DNA from: Janibacter sp. Soil728
GTDB lineage: Bacteria > Actinomycetota > Actinomycetes > Actinomycetales > Dermatophilaceae
Reading direction: 5' to 3'
Length of the DNA: 64,000 nucleotides
Assembly (NCBI RefSeq): GCF_001428305.1
Contig: NZ_LMRZ01000001.1
Location: 62,289 to 126,288, forward strand
How positions within the stretch are numbered: position 1 is the first letter of the stretch; each line of letters opens with the position of its first letter. The notes beneath the pieces were generated by a model that was not told the DNA's origin, did no database searches, and saw nothing but the letters and a program-made list of their open reading frames with translations. Shown here piece after piece: positions 34,906 through 41,687 of the stretch. Both the position numbers and the translations under genes were made by a program.

Positions 34906-36444
34906 ATGGACCGTGAACGAAGTGAGCGCCGCCGACCCCCCTTCGCGCGCAACTACACCACTTTCGCCAGTGAGATCCGTAGGTACCCGCTAACCCCGCT
35001 GCTGCGTGAGCTCTCCGGTCGCGCGTGGGAAGCCGCTAACCGGCGATATTCGACGGACGAGCCCCTCGGCGTCGTCCAGGAGTTCACCATCGCCGGGATC
35101 GCGCGAGTTGCGCTGCAGCACGGCACGGACGACCGCTCGTGGCCGCGCAGGATCCCCAGCCTCCAGGTCCTCTGCAGCGCCTACATTGACCTCCCCGAAC
35201 CCGAAGTGGTTGAGGGCAACCTCGACGTGAGCGCGATTCTCGCCCGAATGGCCCACGAGCAATATCCTGCCCAGAGCATGGGGCCGGAGGCCTTCGGTCG
35301 CCTGCACGCCCTGACAGCGGACTACCTGCCTCAAGTGGTCAACGGACCGACGCCGGCGGACTGGCAGAGTCACCTCGGCGTCACGCTTGTCGACTACTGG
35401 CGAATCGGTTGGATCATGCTCGTGGCCCTCGGCAGCAACAATGGCGCCATCGGGTGGGCGACCCTGGCCGCTCCCCACGTCGCGCCGCTCTTCTCCCCGC
35501 TCAGCGCGGATCAGGTGAGGTCCGTCATCACGCGGCGTTTCGCCCAGTCTGTCCCCGACGCCCAGGCAGAGGCCCGGGCAAATATGTTCCAGCCATCTCC
35601 GAAGTGGTCCCAAAGCCCCCTGGAGAGACGGCCCCTTCTCGACGTCGGGGAGGACCTGGTTGGTCCCGCGCCACACTTCCTGATGGGCCAACTCACCCCC
35701 ACCGGCCTCTACTACCTCGGTCTCGACGTCTTCGGTAAGACCTTCGGCCAGGCGCTCGGAGATGCCTTCGAGAATTACATCGGCGCACAGTTGGACCTTC
35801 TTGCGCACGCGCAGGTCCATCGCGAGATCACCTACGGCAAAGACAGCGGGAAGAGCTGCGACTACATCGTCGTCACGGCAGAGTGCGTGATGCTCGTCGA
35901 GTGCAAAAGCGGGCGACCCGACCTGGATGCGCGACAGGGGGACTCCTCAACCGCCATGAAGAAGATCGAGAAGGCCAGGGAGCAGCTCGAGACCACGGCC
36001 AATCTCATCCGCACTCGTCACCCGAACTTCGCTCATATCCCTCGCGATCGCCCCTTCATCGGGCTTGTCGTCACCCTCGAGCCCCACTACGTCATCGAGA
36101 CCCTGTCTGAGGACCACCTGATCTCCGAGGTGCTCCCCATCGCCGCCGCCACGTCCAACGACGTCGAACTCCTGACTGCCGCACTGGCCAGGCGTACAGA
36201 CCTCGGCGAACGACTACGGGACAGGATCTTCGCGCGCCCACCCATGGCTCCACGACCGCCGCGCGTACAGGCAGCGATTGAGGACCTCTTGGAGACGGCA
36301 CCACGTAATCCCATCGTCGGAGCCGGTTGGGATTCTCTCACTGATCTTCCCGGCATCCAGATCCTCGCGAACCAAGAGCTTGCCTCGAAGACCCTCAACG
36401 AGCGCGAACCGGCGGAAACACCAGAGGGGCCCAGCCTTTCGTGA
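34906..36444 (+). CDS. Protein with C-terminal PD-(D/E)XK nuclease motif, 512 aa
   Basis: ATG 34906 has GAGG eight bases upstream. The N-terminal 290 residues are helical and not recognised (WRIGWIMLVALGSNNGAIGW is partly hydrophobic but not a clear membrane span). Around residues 290-345 lies a restriction-like core: a Glu in DAFENYIG, Asp319 in SCDYIVV, then Glu332-Cys-Lys334 in MLVECKSG. This D...ExK pattern fits an active PD-(D/E)XK nuclease. It is the last apparent cargo gene of the Tn7-like element, so a host-defence or anti-competitor role is likely (inference). It could act alone or with the STAND protein. Confidence 0.7.
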   Translation: MDRERSERRRPPFARNYTTFASEIRRYPLTPLLRELSGRAWEAANRRYSTDEPLGVVQEFTIAGIARVALQHGTDDRSWPRRIPSLQVLCSAYIDLPEPEVVEGNLDVSAILARMAHEQYPAQSMGPEAFGRLHALTADYLPQVVNGPTPADWQSHLGVTLVDYWRIGWIMLVALGSNNGAIGWATLAAPHVAPLFSPLSADQVRSVITRRFAQSVPDAQAEARANMFQPSPKWSQSPLERRPLLDVGEDLVGPAPHFLMGQLTPTGLYYLGLDVFGKTFGQALGDAFENYIGAQLDLLAHAQVHREITYGKDSGKSCDYIVVTAECVMLVECKSGRPDLDARQGDSSTAMKKIEKAREQLETTANLIRTRHPNFAHIPRDRPFIGLVVTLEPHYVIETLSEDHLISEVLPIAAATSNDVELLTAALARRTDLGERLRDRIFARPPMAPRPPRVQAAIEDLLETAPRNPIVGAGWDSLTDLPGIQILANQELASKTLNEREPAETPEGPSLS

Positions 36445-36588
36445 CCACCCGAACCACTTGTTGACGAAGATTTGAGCCACGCCAGACGGCGATAACTCGC
36501 CTGCATGAGGATGGTGGACACCCTCGCAGCAAAGGTCGACGTCGCCCTCCGGTCAACTCCAACAGGCACGCCCATGGTCAGAATGCTC

Positions 36589-36640
36589 GATCACGAAGTG
36601 ATCAGAATCCCCGTGAGGCCCTCCTCCAGTGATCAGATTC
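36589..36640 (-). repeat. TGATCA-type sites upstream of the MazEF-like pair
   Basis: GATCAC-GAA-GTGATC (36589-36603) is a perfect inverted repeat. On the minus strand, GATTCTGATCAC (36597-36608) and GAATCTGATCAC (36629-36640) repeat the same pattern 32 bp apart. They share GAWWnTGATCA with the array at 10457-10567. They lie between the Tn7-like cargo and the RHH antitoxin gene, near the place where a transposon end is expected. Confidence 0.55.
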
Positions 36641-36674
36641 CTTCGAACCCGGACACCTACCGCTGCTCGAAGGT

Positions 36675-36693
36675 GCATCCCACATCGGGATGC
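36675..36693. promoter_or_regulatory. Probable autoregulatory operator of the MazEF-like pair
   Basis: GCATCCC (36675-36681) and GGGATGC (36687-36693) form a perfect 7-bp inverted repeat around ACATC, 20 bp upstream of the antitoxin start. RHH antitoxins bind such sites in their own promoter. Confidence 0.5.
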
Positions 36694-36713
36694 GCTGGGT
36701 TACCATGGGGTCC

Positions 36714-36947
36714 ATGAGCACCCAGATCGCCGTACGCCTTCCCGACGAGATGGTCGAGTTCCTCGACCGCTCCGTCGCGAGGGGCGAGGCACCCAGCCGC
36801 GCAGCACTGGTGACATCTGCGCTGGAGCGAGAGATGCGCCGTCTGGCCGCTGAGCATGACGTTGCCGTCCTCACCGAGCGTGGCACGGCCGACGATCTCG
36901 ACGTCGTCGTCGAGTGGACCGCTGCCCACGTCGACGTCGGGGACTGA
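36714..36947 (+). CDS. Ribbon-helix-helix antitoxin of a MazEF-like pair, 77 aa
   Basis: ATG 36714 was chosen over the in-frame upstream codons because the RHH strand begins at once (MSTQIAVRLPDEMVEFLD). The helices SVARGEAPSRAALVTSALER follow. The C-terminal half (VLTERGTADDLDVVVEWTAA) is the toxin-binding tail of MazE-like antitoxins. It precedes the MazF-like gene by four bases, the usual order. The palindrome at 36675-36693 is a likely operator. It marks the return to core-like, high-GC sequence on the right of the island. Confidence 0.82.
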   Translation: MSTQIAVRLPDEMVEFLDRSVARGEAPSRAALVTSALEREMRRLAAEHDVAVLTERGTADDLDVVVEWTAAHVDVGD

Positions 36948-36951
36948 GGGC

Positions 36952-37266
36952 GTGCGAGAGATCTGCTTGGTGCGTCTGGACAAGACCCGGCCGGCGCTCG
37001 TGCTGACGCGTGAGACCGCCCGCGGGGCGATGACCAAGGTGACGATCGCGCCCATCACGACGACGCTCAAGGGACTGTCGAGCGAGGTGCGAGTCGGCCG
37101 GGACAACGGCCTCGATGCGGAGTGCGCCGTGGCTCTGGACAACGTGGTCACCGTGCCGGTGGAGCTGCTCGGGCGCACGGTCGGGTATCTCTCGAGCACA
37201 CAGGAGGCCGAGCTGGCGCGCGCCGTGGTCGTGGCCTACGACCTGGACCTGCCGCTGACAGGATGA
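36952..37266 (+). CDS. MazF/PemK-type mRNA interferase, 104 aa
   Basis: GTG 36952 gives a protein beginning VREICLVRLDKTRPALVLTR, the beta-barrel start of MazF/PemK toxins, followed by TIAPITTTLKGLSSEVRVG, NGLDAECAVALDNV and LLGRTVGYL. MazF toxins cleave mRNA at short sequences. A longer frame upstream is an overlap with the antitoxin gene. The length of 104 residues is normal. The stop overlaps the start of the alcohol dehydrogenase gene (ATGA at 37263), an unusual coupling of a toxin with a metabolic gene, perhaps accidental. Confidence 0.86.
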   Translation: MREICLVRLDKTRPALVLTRETARGAMTKVTIAPITTTLKGLSSEVRVGRDNGLDAECAVALDNVVTVPVELLGRTVGYLSSTQEAELARAVVVAYDLDLPLTG

Positions 37267-38309
37267 CGCGCATGCGAGCCGTGGTCATCGACGCCGTCCG
37301 AGCCCAGCCCGAGGTCCGGGAGGTGGCTACCCCCTTCGCTCCTGAGGGTGGGGTGGTCGTGCAGGTCATGGCGACCGGGATGTGCCGCAGCGACTGGCAC
37401 GCGTGGGCCGGCCACGACGACATCGCCTGGCCGCACGTCCCCGGTCACGAGCTGGCCGGGATCGTGACCGAGGTCGGCGCCGGCGTCGAGCGGTGGCGGG
37501 TCGGGGACCGGGTCACCGTCCCCTTCGTCTGCGGGTGCGGACGCTGTCAGTGGTGCGCGGCCGGTGAGGCGCAGGTCTGCCCCGACCAGGAGCAGCCCGG
37601 CTTCACGCACTGGGGTTCCTTCGCCGAGCAGGTCGCGCTGCACGCGGCCGACACCAACCTCGTGGCGATCCCCGACGGCGTCGACTTCGCGACAGCGGCG
37701 AGCCTCGGCTGCCGCTTCGCCACGGCCTACCGTGCACTCGTCGCCCGCGCCCGCCTGACGAAGGGAGAGTGGGTCACCGTCGTCGGGGCCGGCGGCGTCG
37801 GGCTGAGCACGGTGATGATCGCCCGGGCGCTCGGTGCTCGGGTCATCGCGGTCGACCGCAACCCAGAGGCCCTAGCTCTCGCAACGGATCTCGGCGCGGA
37901 GCAGGTCCTGCTCGCCGACGGACGGGACATCGGGTCGGCCGTCACCGACCTGACGGACGGCGGCAGCCATGTCGCCGTCGACGCCGTGGGCAGCGAGCAG
38001 ACCTGCGCGGACGCGATCCACAGCCTGCGGCGTCGCGGCCGGCACGTGCAGATCGGGCTGCTACCGCCGGTCGACGGTCACCCGCGGGTCCCGATGGCGC
38101 GGGTCATCGGCTGGGAGCTCGACCTGCTCGGCAGCCACGGCATGGCCGCCGTCGACTACCCGGGGATGCTCGCGCTCATCGAGTCCGGCGCCCTCCAGCC
38201 GCAGCGACTCGTCGAGCGGACGATCGGGTTGGACGAGGCGGCCACGCTGCTGCCCGTCTTCGACCGGGCGAGCGTCGCGGGGATGACGATCATCGACCCG
38301 GCGCGCTGA
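37263..38309 (+). CDS. Zinc-dependent alcohol dehydrogenase (MDR family), 348 aa
   Basis: Catalytic zinc ligands are in GMCRSDWH and GHELAGIV (Cys, His-Glu). The structural zinc loop is CGCGRCQWCAAGEAQVC. The cofactor motif is VVGAGGVGLSTVMIARALG, followed by VIAVDRNPEAL, which suggests NAD preference. Oxidises an unidentified alcohol. Its ATG overlaps the MazF stop and a second ATG lies at 37272. Relatives are usually annotated as zinc-dependent alcohol dehydrogenases of unknown substrate. There is no direct pathway partner, since the next gene is separated by 80 bp. Confidence 0.92.
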   Translation: MTRMRAVVIDAVRAQPEVREVATPFAPEGGVVVQVMATGMCRSDWHAWAGHDDIAWPHVPGHELAGIVTEVGAGVERWRVGDRVTVPFVCGCGRCQWCAAGEAQVCPDQEQPGFTHWGSFAEQVALHAADTNLVAIPDGVDFATAASLGCRFATAYRALVARARLTKGEWVTVVGAGGVGLSTVMIARALGARVIAVDRNPEALALATDLGAEQVLLADGRDIGSAVTDLTDGGSHVAVDAVGSEQTCADAIHSLRRRGRHVQIGLLPPVDGHPRVPMARVIGWELDLLGSHGMAAVDYPGMLALIESGALQPQRLVERTIGLDEAATLLPVFDRASVAGMTIIDPAR

Positions 38310-38389
38310 GCCCCCTTCGCCGGCAACGGATATCGAGGCGACAGGCCGCGCGCACTGCCCTACTGTCGCCGTGGACGAAGGGACACACA

Positions 38390-38974
38390 ATGCGCGCACT
38401 GACCTACCTCGTGGCCGCGACACTCGACGGCTTCATCGCAGGACCGGACGGCGGGGACCCGAGCGGCCAGGAGTACTTCCCGATCACGCCGGACCTCGTC
38501 GAGTTCCTCGTGGCCACCTACCCGGAGACGCTTCCCGGACCGGCCCGTGAGGCGATGGGACTGACCGAGCCGGGCGCCACCTTCGACACGGTCATCGAGG
38601 GCCGGGCCTCCTACGAGCTCGGGCTGGCGGCGGGTCTCGTCGACGCCTACCCGCACCTGCGCCACCTCGTGGTGTCGACCACCCTGACGGACCTCCCCGC
38701 ACCCGCGATCGAGCTCGTCCGTGGCGACCCGCTCGAGACCGTGCGAGGGCTCAAGGCCGAGGACGGCCTGGGCATCTGGCTCGTCGGCGGCGGCACGCTG
38801 GCACACAGCCTGCTGCCCGAGATCGACCGCATCGTCGTCAAGCTCAACCCATGGGTCATCGGTGACGGCATCCCGATGTTTGCCGGGGGCTTCCGACTGA
38901 CCGGCTTCACGGTGACCGAGACCGTGCCGCTGCCCGGCGGGGTCCAGGTCATCACGCTCGCGCGCCAGCGCTGA
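38390..38974 (+). CDS. Dihydrofolate reductase family protein (RibD C-terminal-like), 194 aa
   Basis: Starts MRALTYLVAATLDGFIAGPD, the usual opening of DHFR/RibD-like reductases, and has the NADPH site IWLVGGGTLAHSLL and the end LPGGVQVITLARQR. Family members reduce pterin-like or flavin-pathway substrates, and some confer drug tolerance. It is not classical FolA, lacking its substrate-site motifs. ATG 38390 follows GACGAAGGGACACACA. The gene is monocistronic. Confidence 0.87.
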   Translation: MRALTYLVAATLDGFIAGPDGGDPSGQEYFPITPDLVEFLVATYPETLPGPAREAMGLTEPGATFDTVIEGRASYELGLAAGLVDAYPHLRHLVVSTTLTDLPAPAIELVRGDPLETVRGLKAEDGLGIWLVGGGTLAHSLLPEIDRIVVKLNPWVIGDGIPMFAGGFRLTGFTVTETVPLPGGVQVITLARQR

Positions 38975-38987
38975 ACGCTGCCTCCGG

Positions 38988-39119
38988 TCAGCCGGTCAGG
39001 TCGACCCAGGGGCACTCGCGACGAGAGACGGTCGACAGGCGGAGGCTGACTCCGTCATCGGCAGCGAGGCGTTCGAGGACCCGCATCGTGACGTCCAGAC
39101 GGCCCTCCCAGAGGGGCAT
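38988..39119 (-). CDS. Possible short gene or 3' fragment, 43 aa
   Basis: An open frame from ATG 39119 to TGA at 38988 encodes a peptide beginning MPLWEGRLDVTMRVLERLAA and ending CPWVDLTG. It looks protein-like rather than random (balanced composition, helical segment), but I cannot name a family. The frame continues upstream without an obvious start, so it may be the remnant of a larger minus-strand gene cut by rearrangement. The rest of the 294-bp gap 38975-39268 shows nothing except the acyl-CoA synthetase ribosome site. Confidence 0.3.
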   Translation of the reverse strand: MPLWEGRLDVTMRVLERLAADDGVSLRLSTVSRRECPWVDLTG

Positions 39120-39268
39120 GGAGCCAGCGACTGCGACATGACCACGTGCCCGGCGCCCTCTGGGAGGGTCCCTGGATCTGGCTCTTTGCCGCCCCTTGCC
39201 GCGCGACGACCGGGGCCCTACTCTCGGCCAAAGCCCTCAGCGTGGAGGGCTCCCGTGATGGAGACGCC

Positions 39269-41038
39269 ATGTCCGACGCCACCACCCTCTGCGAAGCCTT
39301 CCAGCAGACCCTGACCGTCGACCCGGGCGCCGTGGCGCTGCGCACCGCAGGTGACGCCGTCACGGTCACGTGGGCCGAGTACGGCGACCACGTGCGGGCC
39401 GTCGCCGCAGGTCTGGCCGCCCTCGGCTATCAGCGCGGGGACACCCTCGGCATCATGCTCACCAACCGGCCCGAGTTCGCCTGGGTCGACGCCGGGGCGA
39501 TGCACCTGGGGATGACCCCCTTCTCGATCTACAACACGTCGGCGCCGGAGCAGGTCGAGTACCTCTTCGGCAACGCGGGCAACCGGATCGCCGTGACCGA
39601 GACCGCCCTGCTGCCCGCGATCCTCGGCTCCGGGGTGGCTCTCGACCACCTCATCGTCATCGACGGGAAGCCCGAGGGCGCCACCCACACGCTCGCCGAG
39701 CTCGAGGGCCTGGGGTCTGCCGACTTCGACTTCGACTTCGAGGCGGCCTGGCGTGCGGTGCAGCCGGACGACGTCCTCACCCTGATCTACACGTCGGGCA
39801 CGACCGGACCGCCGAAGGGGGTCCAGCTCACCCACCGCAACCTGCTGGCCGTCCTCCACGGCGCGGAGGGCGTCGTCGACGTGCGCTTCGGGGACAGGAT
39901 CACGTCCTTCCTCCCGGCCGCCCACATCGCCGACCGTGCGTCGGCGCAGTACTTCGGACTGGCGAGGGGGGTCCAGGTCTCCTACATCGCCGACCCCAAG
40001 ATGATTGCCTCCGCGCTGCCCGACGCCCGCCCGACGATCTGGTTTGCCGTGCCCCGGGTGTGGGAGAAGATCAAGATGGGCATCGAGGCCAAGGTCGCCG
40101 CGGCCGAGAGCCCGGTGAAGAAGAAGCTCGGGACCTGGGCATTGGCGATGGCCGAGAAGCAGGGCGCCGCGCTGCTGGCCGGCGAGCCGCTCCGCGGCAA
40201 GGACGCGGCGCAGTACCGGCTCGCGGACAAGCTGGTCCTGAGCAAGGTCCGGGGTGCGCTCGGTCTGGACGAGCTGCGCTGGGCCTGGTCGGGTGCCGCG
40301 GCGATCGCGCCCGAGACACTGTCCTTCTTCATGGGGCTGGGCATCGACGTCTGCGAGATCTGGGGCATGTCGGAGATCGCGGGGGCGGGGACGATCAACC
40401 CGCCCGGGCGGGCCAAGGTGGGGACTGTGGGCCCCGCACTGCCCGGCTTCGAGATGAAGATCGCCGACGACGGTGAGCTGCTCTTCCGCGGGGACTGCGT
40501 GATGCCCGGCTACCGCGGCGATCCGGACAAGACGGCGGAGGCCATCGACTCCGACGGCTGGCTGCACACGGGTGACGTCGGCACGATCGACTCTGACGGC
40601 TACCTGACGATCACCGACCGCAAGAAGGAGCTGATCATCAGCTCCGCCGGCAAGAACATGTCTCCGTCCAACATCGAGAACACGCTCAAGGTGACCACGC
40701 CACTCGCGGCGACGATCGTCGTCGTCGGCGATGCCCGCCCCTACAACATCGCCCTCGTGACCCTGGACCCGGACGCCGCGGCCGTCTTCGCCGAGAAGGC
40801 CGGAGTCGCAGCGGACCCGGCCGTCCTGGCGGAGCACCCAGCCCTCATCACCGAGATCGACAAGGGCATCACGGCGGGCAATGCCAAGCTCTCCCACGTC
40901 GAGCAGGTCAAGAGGTTCACGGTCCTCCCCGAGTACTGGGCGCCGGGCAGCGATGTGCTGACCCCCACCCTCAAGGTGCGCCGCAAGCCGATCAATGACC
41001 GCTACGCCGACGAGATCGCGGCGCTGTACGGCGGCTGA
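39269..41038 (+). CDS. Long-chain fatty acid-CoA ligase (AMP-binding), 589 aa
   Basis: Activates fatty acids to acyl-CoA. The AMP-binding P-loop is LIYTSGTTGPPKGV, and later motifs are EIWGMSEIAGAGTINPPGRA, GWLHTGDVGTIDSDGYLTIT and DRKKELIISSAGKNMSPSNI (A8-A10 region). Length is usual for the FadD15/ACSL-like type. ATG 39269 has GGAG at 39260-39263. The VOC gene follows after 91 bp. A single gene in this context most likely serves lipid uptake and beta-oxidation, or complex lipid synthesis. Confidence 0.95.
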   Translation: MSDATTLCEAFQQTLTVDPGAVALRTAGDAVTVTWAEYGDHVRAVAAGLAALGYQRGDTLGIMLTNRPEFAWVDAGAMHLGMTPFSIYNTSAPEQVEYLFGNAGNRIAVTETALLPAILGSGVALDHLIVIDGKPEGATHTLAELEGLGSADFDFDFEAAWRAVQPDDVLTLIYTSGTTGPPKGVQLTHRNLLAVLHGAEGVVDVRFGDRITSFLPAAHIADRASAQYFGLARGVQVSYIADPKMIASALPDARPTIWFAVPRVWEKIKMGIEAKVAAAESPVKKKLGTWALAMAEKQGAALLAGEPLRGKDAAQYRLADKLVLSKVRGALGLDELRWAWSGAAAIAPETLSFFMGLGIDVCEIWGMSEIAGAGTINPPGRAKVGTVGPALPGFEMKIADDGELLFRGDCVMPGYRGDPDKTAEAIDSDGWLHTGDVGTIDSDGYLTITDRKKELIISSAGKNMSPSNIENTLKVTTPLAATIVVVGDARPYNIALVTLDPDAAAVFAEKAGVAADPAVLAEHPALITEIDKGITAGNAKLSHVEQVKRFTVLPEYWAPGSDVLTPTLKVRRKPINDRYADEIAALYGG

Positions 41039-41129
41039 CCGAGCCCGGACCACGACCCCGGCTCCGGCCGCTCGCACTCCGGCAGCTCGCACTCCGGCAG
41101 CACGAGGCGGCGAGGAGCAGACTGTCGGC

Positions 41130-41570
41130 ATGGCAGCCATCAAGCGCTTCGACCACGTGGGCATCACCGTCGCTGACCTCGACCAGGTGTTGGACTTCTT
41201 CGTCGGGCTCGGCTTCGAGCTGCAGGGGCGGATGGTCATGGAGGGCGAGTTCGTCGACACCGTCATCGGCATCCCGGGCTCCCGCTCCGAGATCGCCACC
41301 CTCGGTCTACCGGACGGCGGGACCACCCTGGAGCTGTCCTGCTTCGAGCGGCCCGATCACCAGCCCGGCTCCCCGACAGCGATGTCGACGCAGCTGGGTC
41401 TGCGCAATGTCACCTTCGCGGTCGAGGGCCTGCCCGCGATCCTCGAGCAGCTCGCCGACCAGGGGTACGGCCTCGTCGGCGGCATGGGCGAGTGGCAGGG
41501 CGCGTGGCGGATGGCCTACGTCCGAGGGCCCGAAGGGATCGTCGTCTCGCTCGCCGAGAAGATCGGCTGA
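41130..41570 (+). CDS. VOC/glyoxalase-fold protein, 146 aa
   Basis: Starts with MAAIKRFDHVGITVADLDQV and ends with VRGPEGIVVSLAEKIG, the two halves of a vicinal-oxygen-chelate fold. The metal ligands His9 and Glu (in TTLELS and PEGI) are visible. Could be a dioxygenase, a glyoxalase-like lyase or a resistance protein; no substrate is suggested. The 91-bp gap upstream holds two tandem copies of GCTCGCACTCCGGCA (about 41069-41098). Downstream is a short repeat cluster. Confidence 0.85.
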   Translation: MAAIKRFDHVGITVADLDQVLDFFVGLGFELQGRMVMEGEFVDTVIGIPGSRSEIATLGLPDGGTTLELSCFERPDHQPGSPTAMSTQLGLRNVTFAVEGLPAILEQLADQGYGLVGGMGEWQGAWRMAYVRGPEGIVVSLAEKIG

Positions 41571-41586
41571 GCGCTCGACGCCCTCG

Positions 41587-41650
41587 CCGGGCTGCTCATG
41601 CATGGGGCCCGGGCTGCCCATGCCCGTGGGGCCGGGCTGCCCATGCCTGT
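41587..41650 (+). repeat. Tandem repeats of 23-24 bp in the gap after the VOC gene
   Basis: Units 41604-41627 and 41628-41650 share GGGCTGCCCATGCC and differ at a few positions. A partial unit precedes them (41587-41604, GCCGGGCTGCTCATGCAT). GC-rich and non-coding, between two convergent genes. Copy number could vary between strains. Confidence 0.6.
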
Positions 41651-41687
41651 GGGCCGGCCCGTCAGGGCCGGCTGCGGGGCGTGGTGG

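Larger units (their letters stand above)
23347..36600 (+). mobile_element. Tn7-like transposon (tnsA-tnsB-tnsC-tniQ-tniQ plus nuclease cargo); ends not located
   Basis: A complete five-gene Tn7-like operon reads from one side into the element, as in Tn7, where tnsA lies next to the right end. The element should therefore start between about 22.8 and 23.5 kb and end beyond the cargo, somewhere near 36.4-36.7 kb. The coordinates given are only approximate. I looked for TGT...ACA termini with a 5-bp duplication and for repeated TnsB sites at both places and found no convincing pair. No Cas genes or CRISPR array are present, so targeting must be by the TniQ proteins. Confidence 0.7.

Noticed and set aside
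22827-36713. Exact Tn7-like ends with target duplication
   Set aside because: TGT candidates near 22936, 23080 and 23505 and ACA candidates near 36519, 36561, 36652 and 36682 gave no matching 5-bp duplications or paired TnsB-site arrays.
23347-36713. CRISPR-associated transposon
   Set aside because: No Cas gene, repeat array or guide-like repeat was seen near the tns operon.
10441-36713. Whole AT-richer region as a single transposon bounded by TGATCA repeats
   Set aside because: In Tn7-like elements tnsA lies at an end, and here it is in the middle; the TGATCA clusters differ in layout, so one large element is not supported.
36856-36951. Longer N-terminus for the MazF-like toxin
   Set aside because: The extra part is an overlap with the antitoxin gene, and the toxin fold begins at GTG 36952.
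39218-41326. Long minus-strand open frame (702 codons) opposite the acyl-CoA synthetase
   Set aside because: No domain, composition bias only; the plus-strand gene has all AMP-binding motifs.
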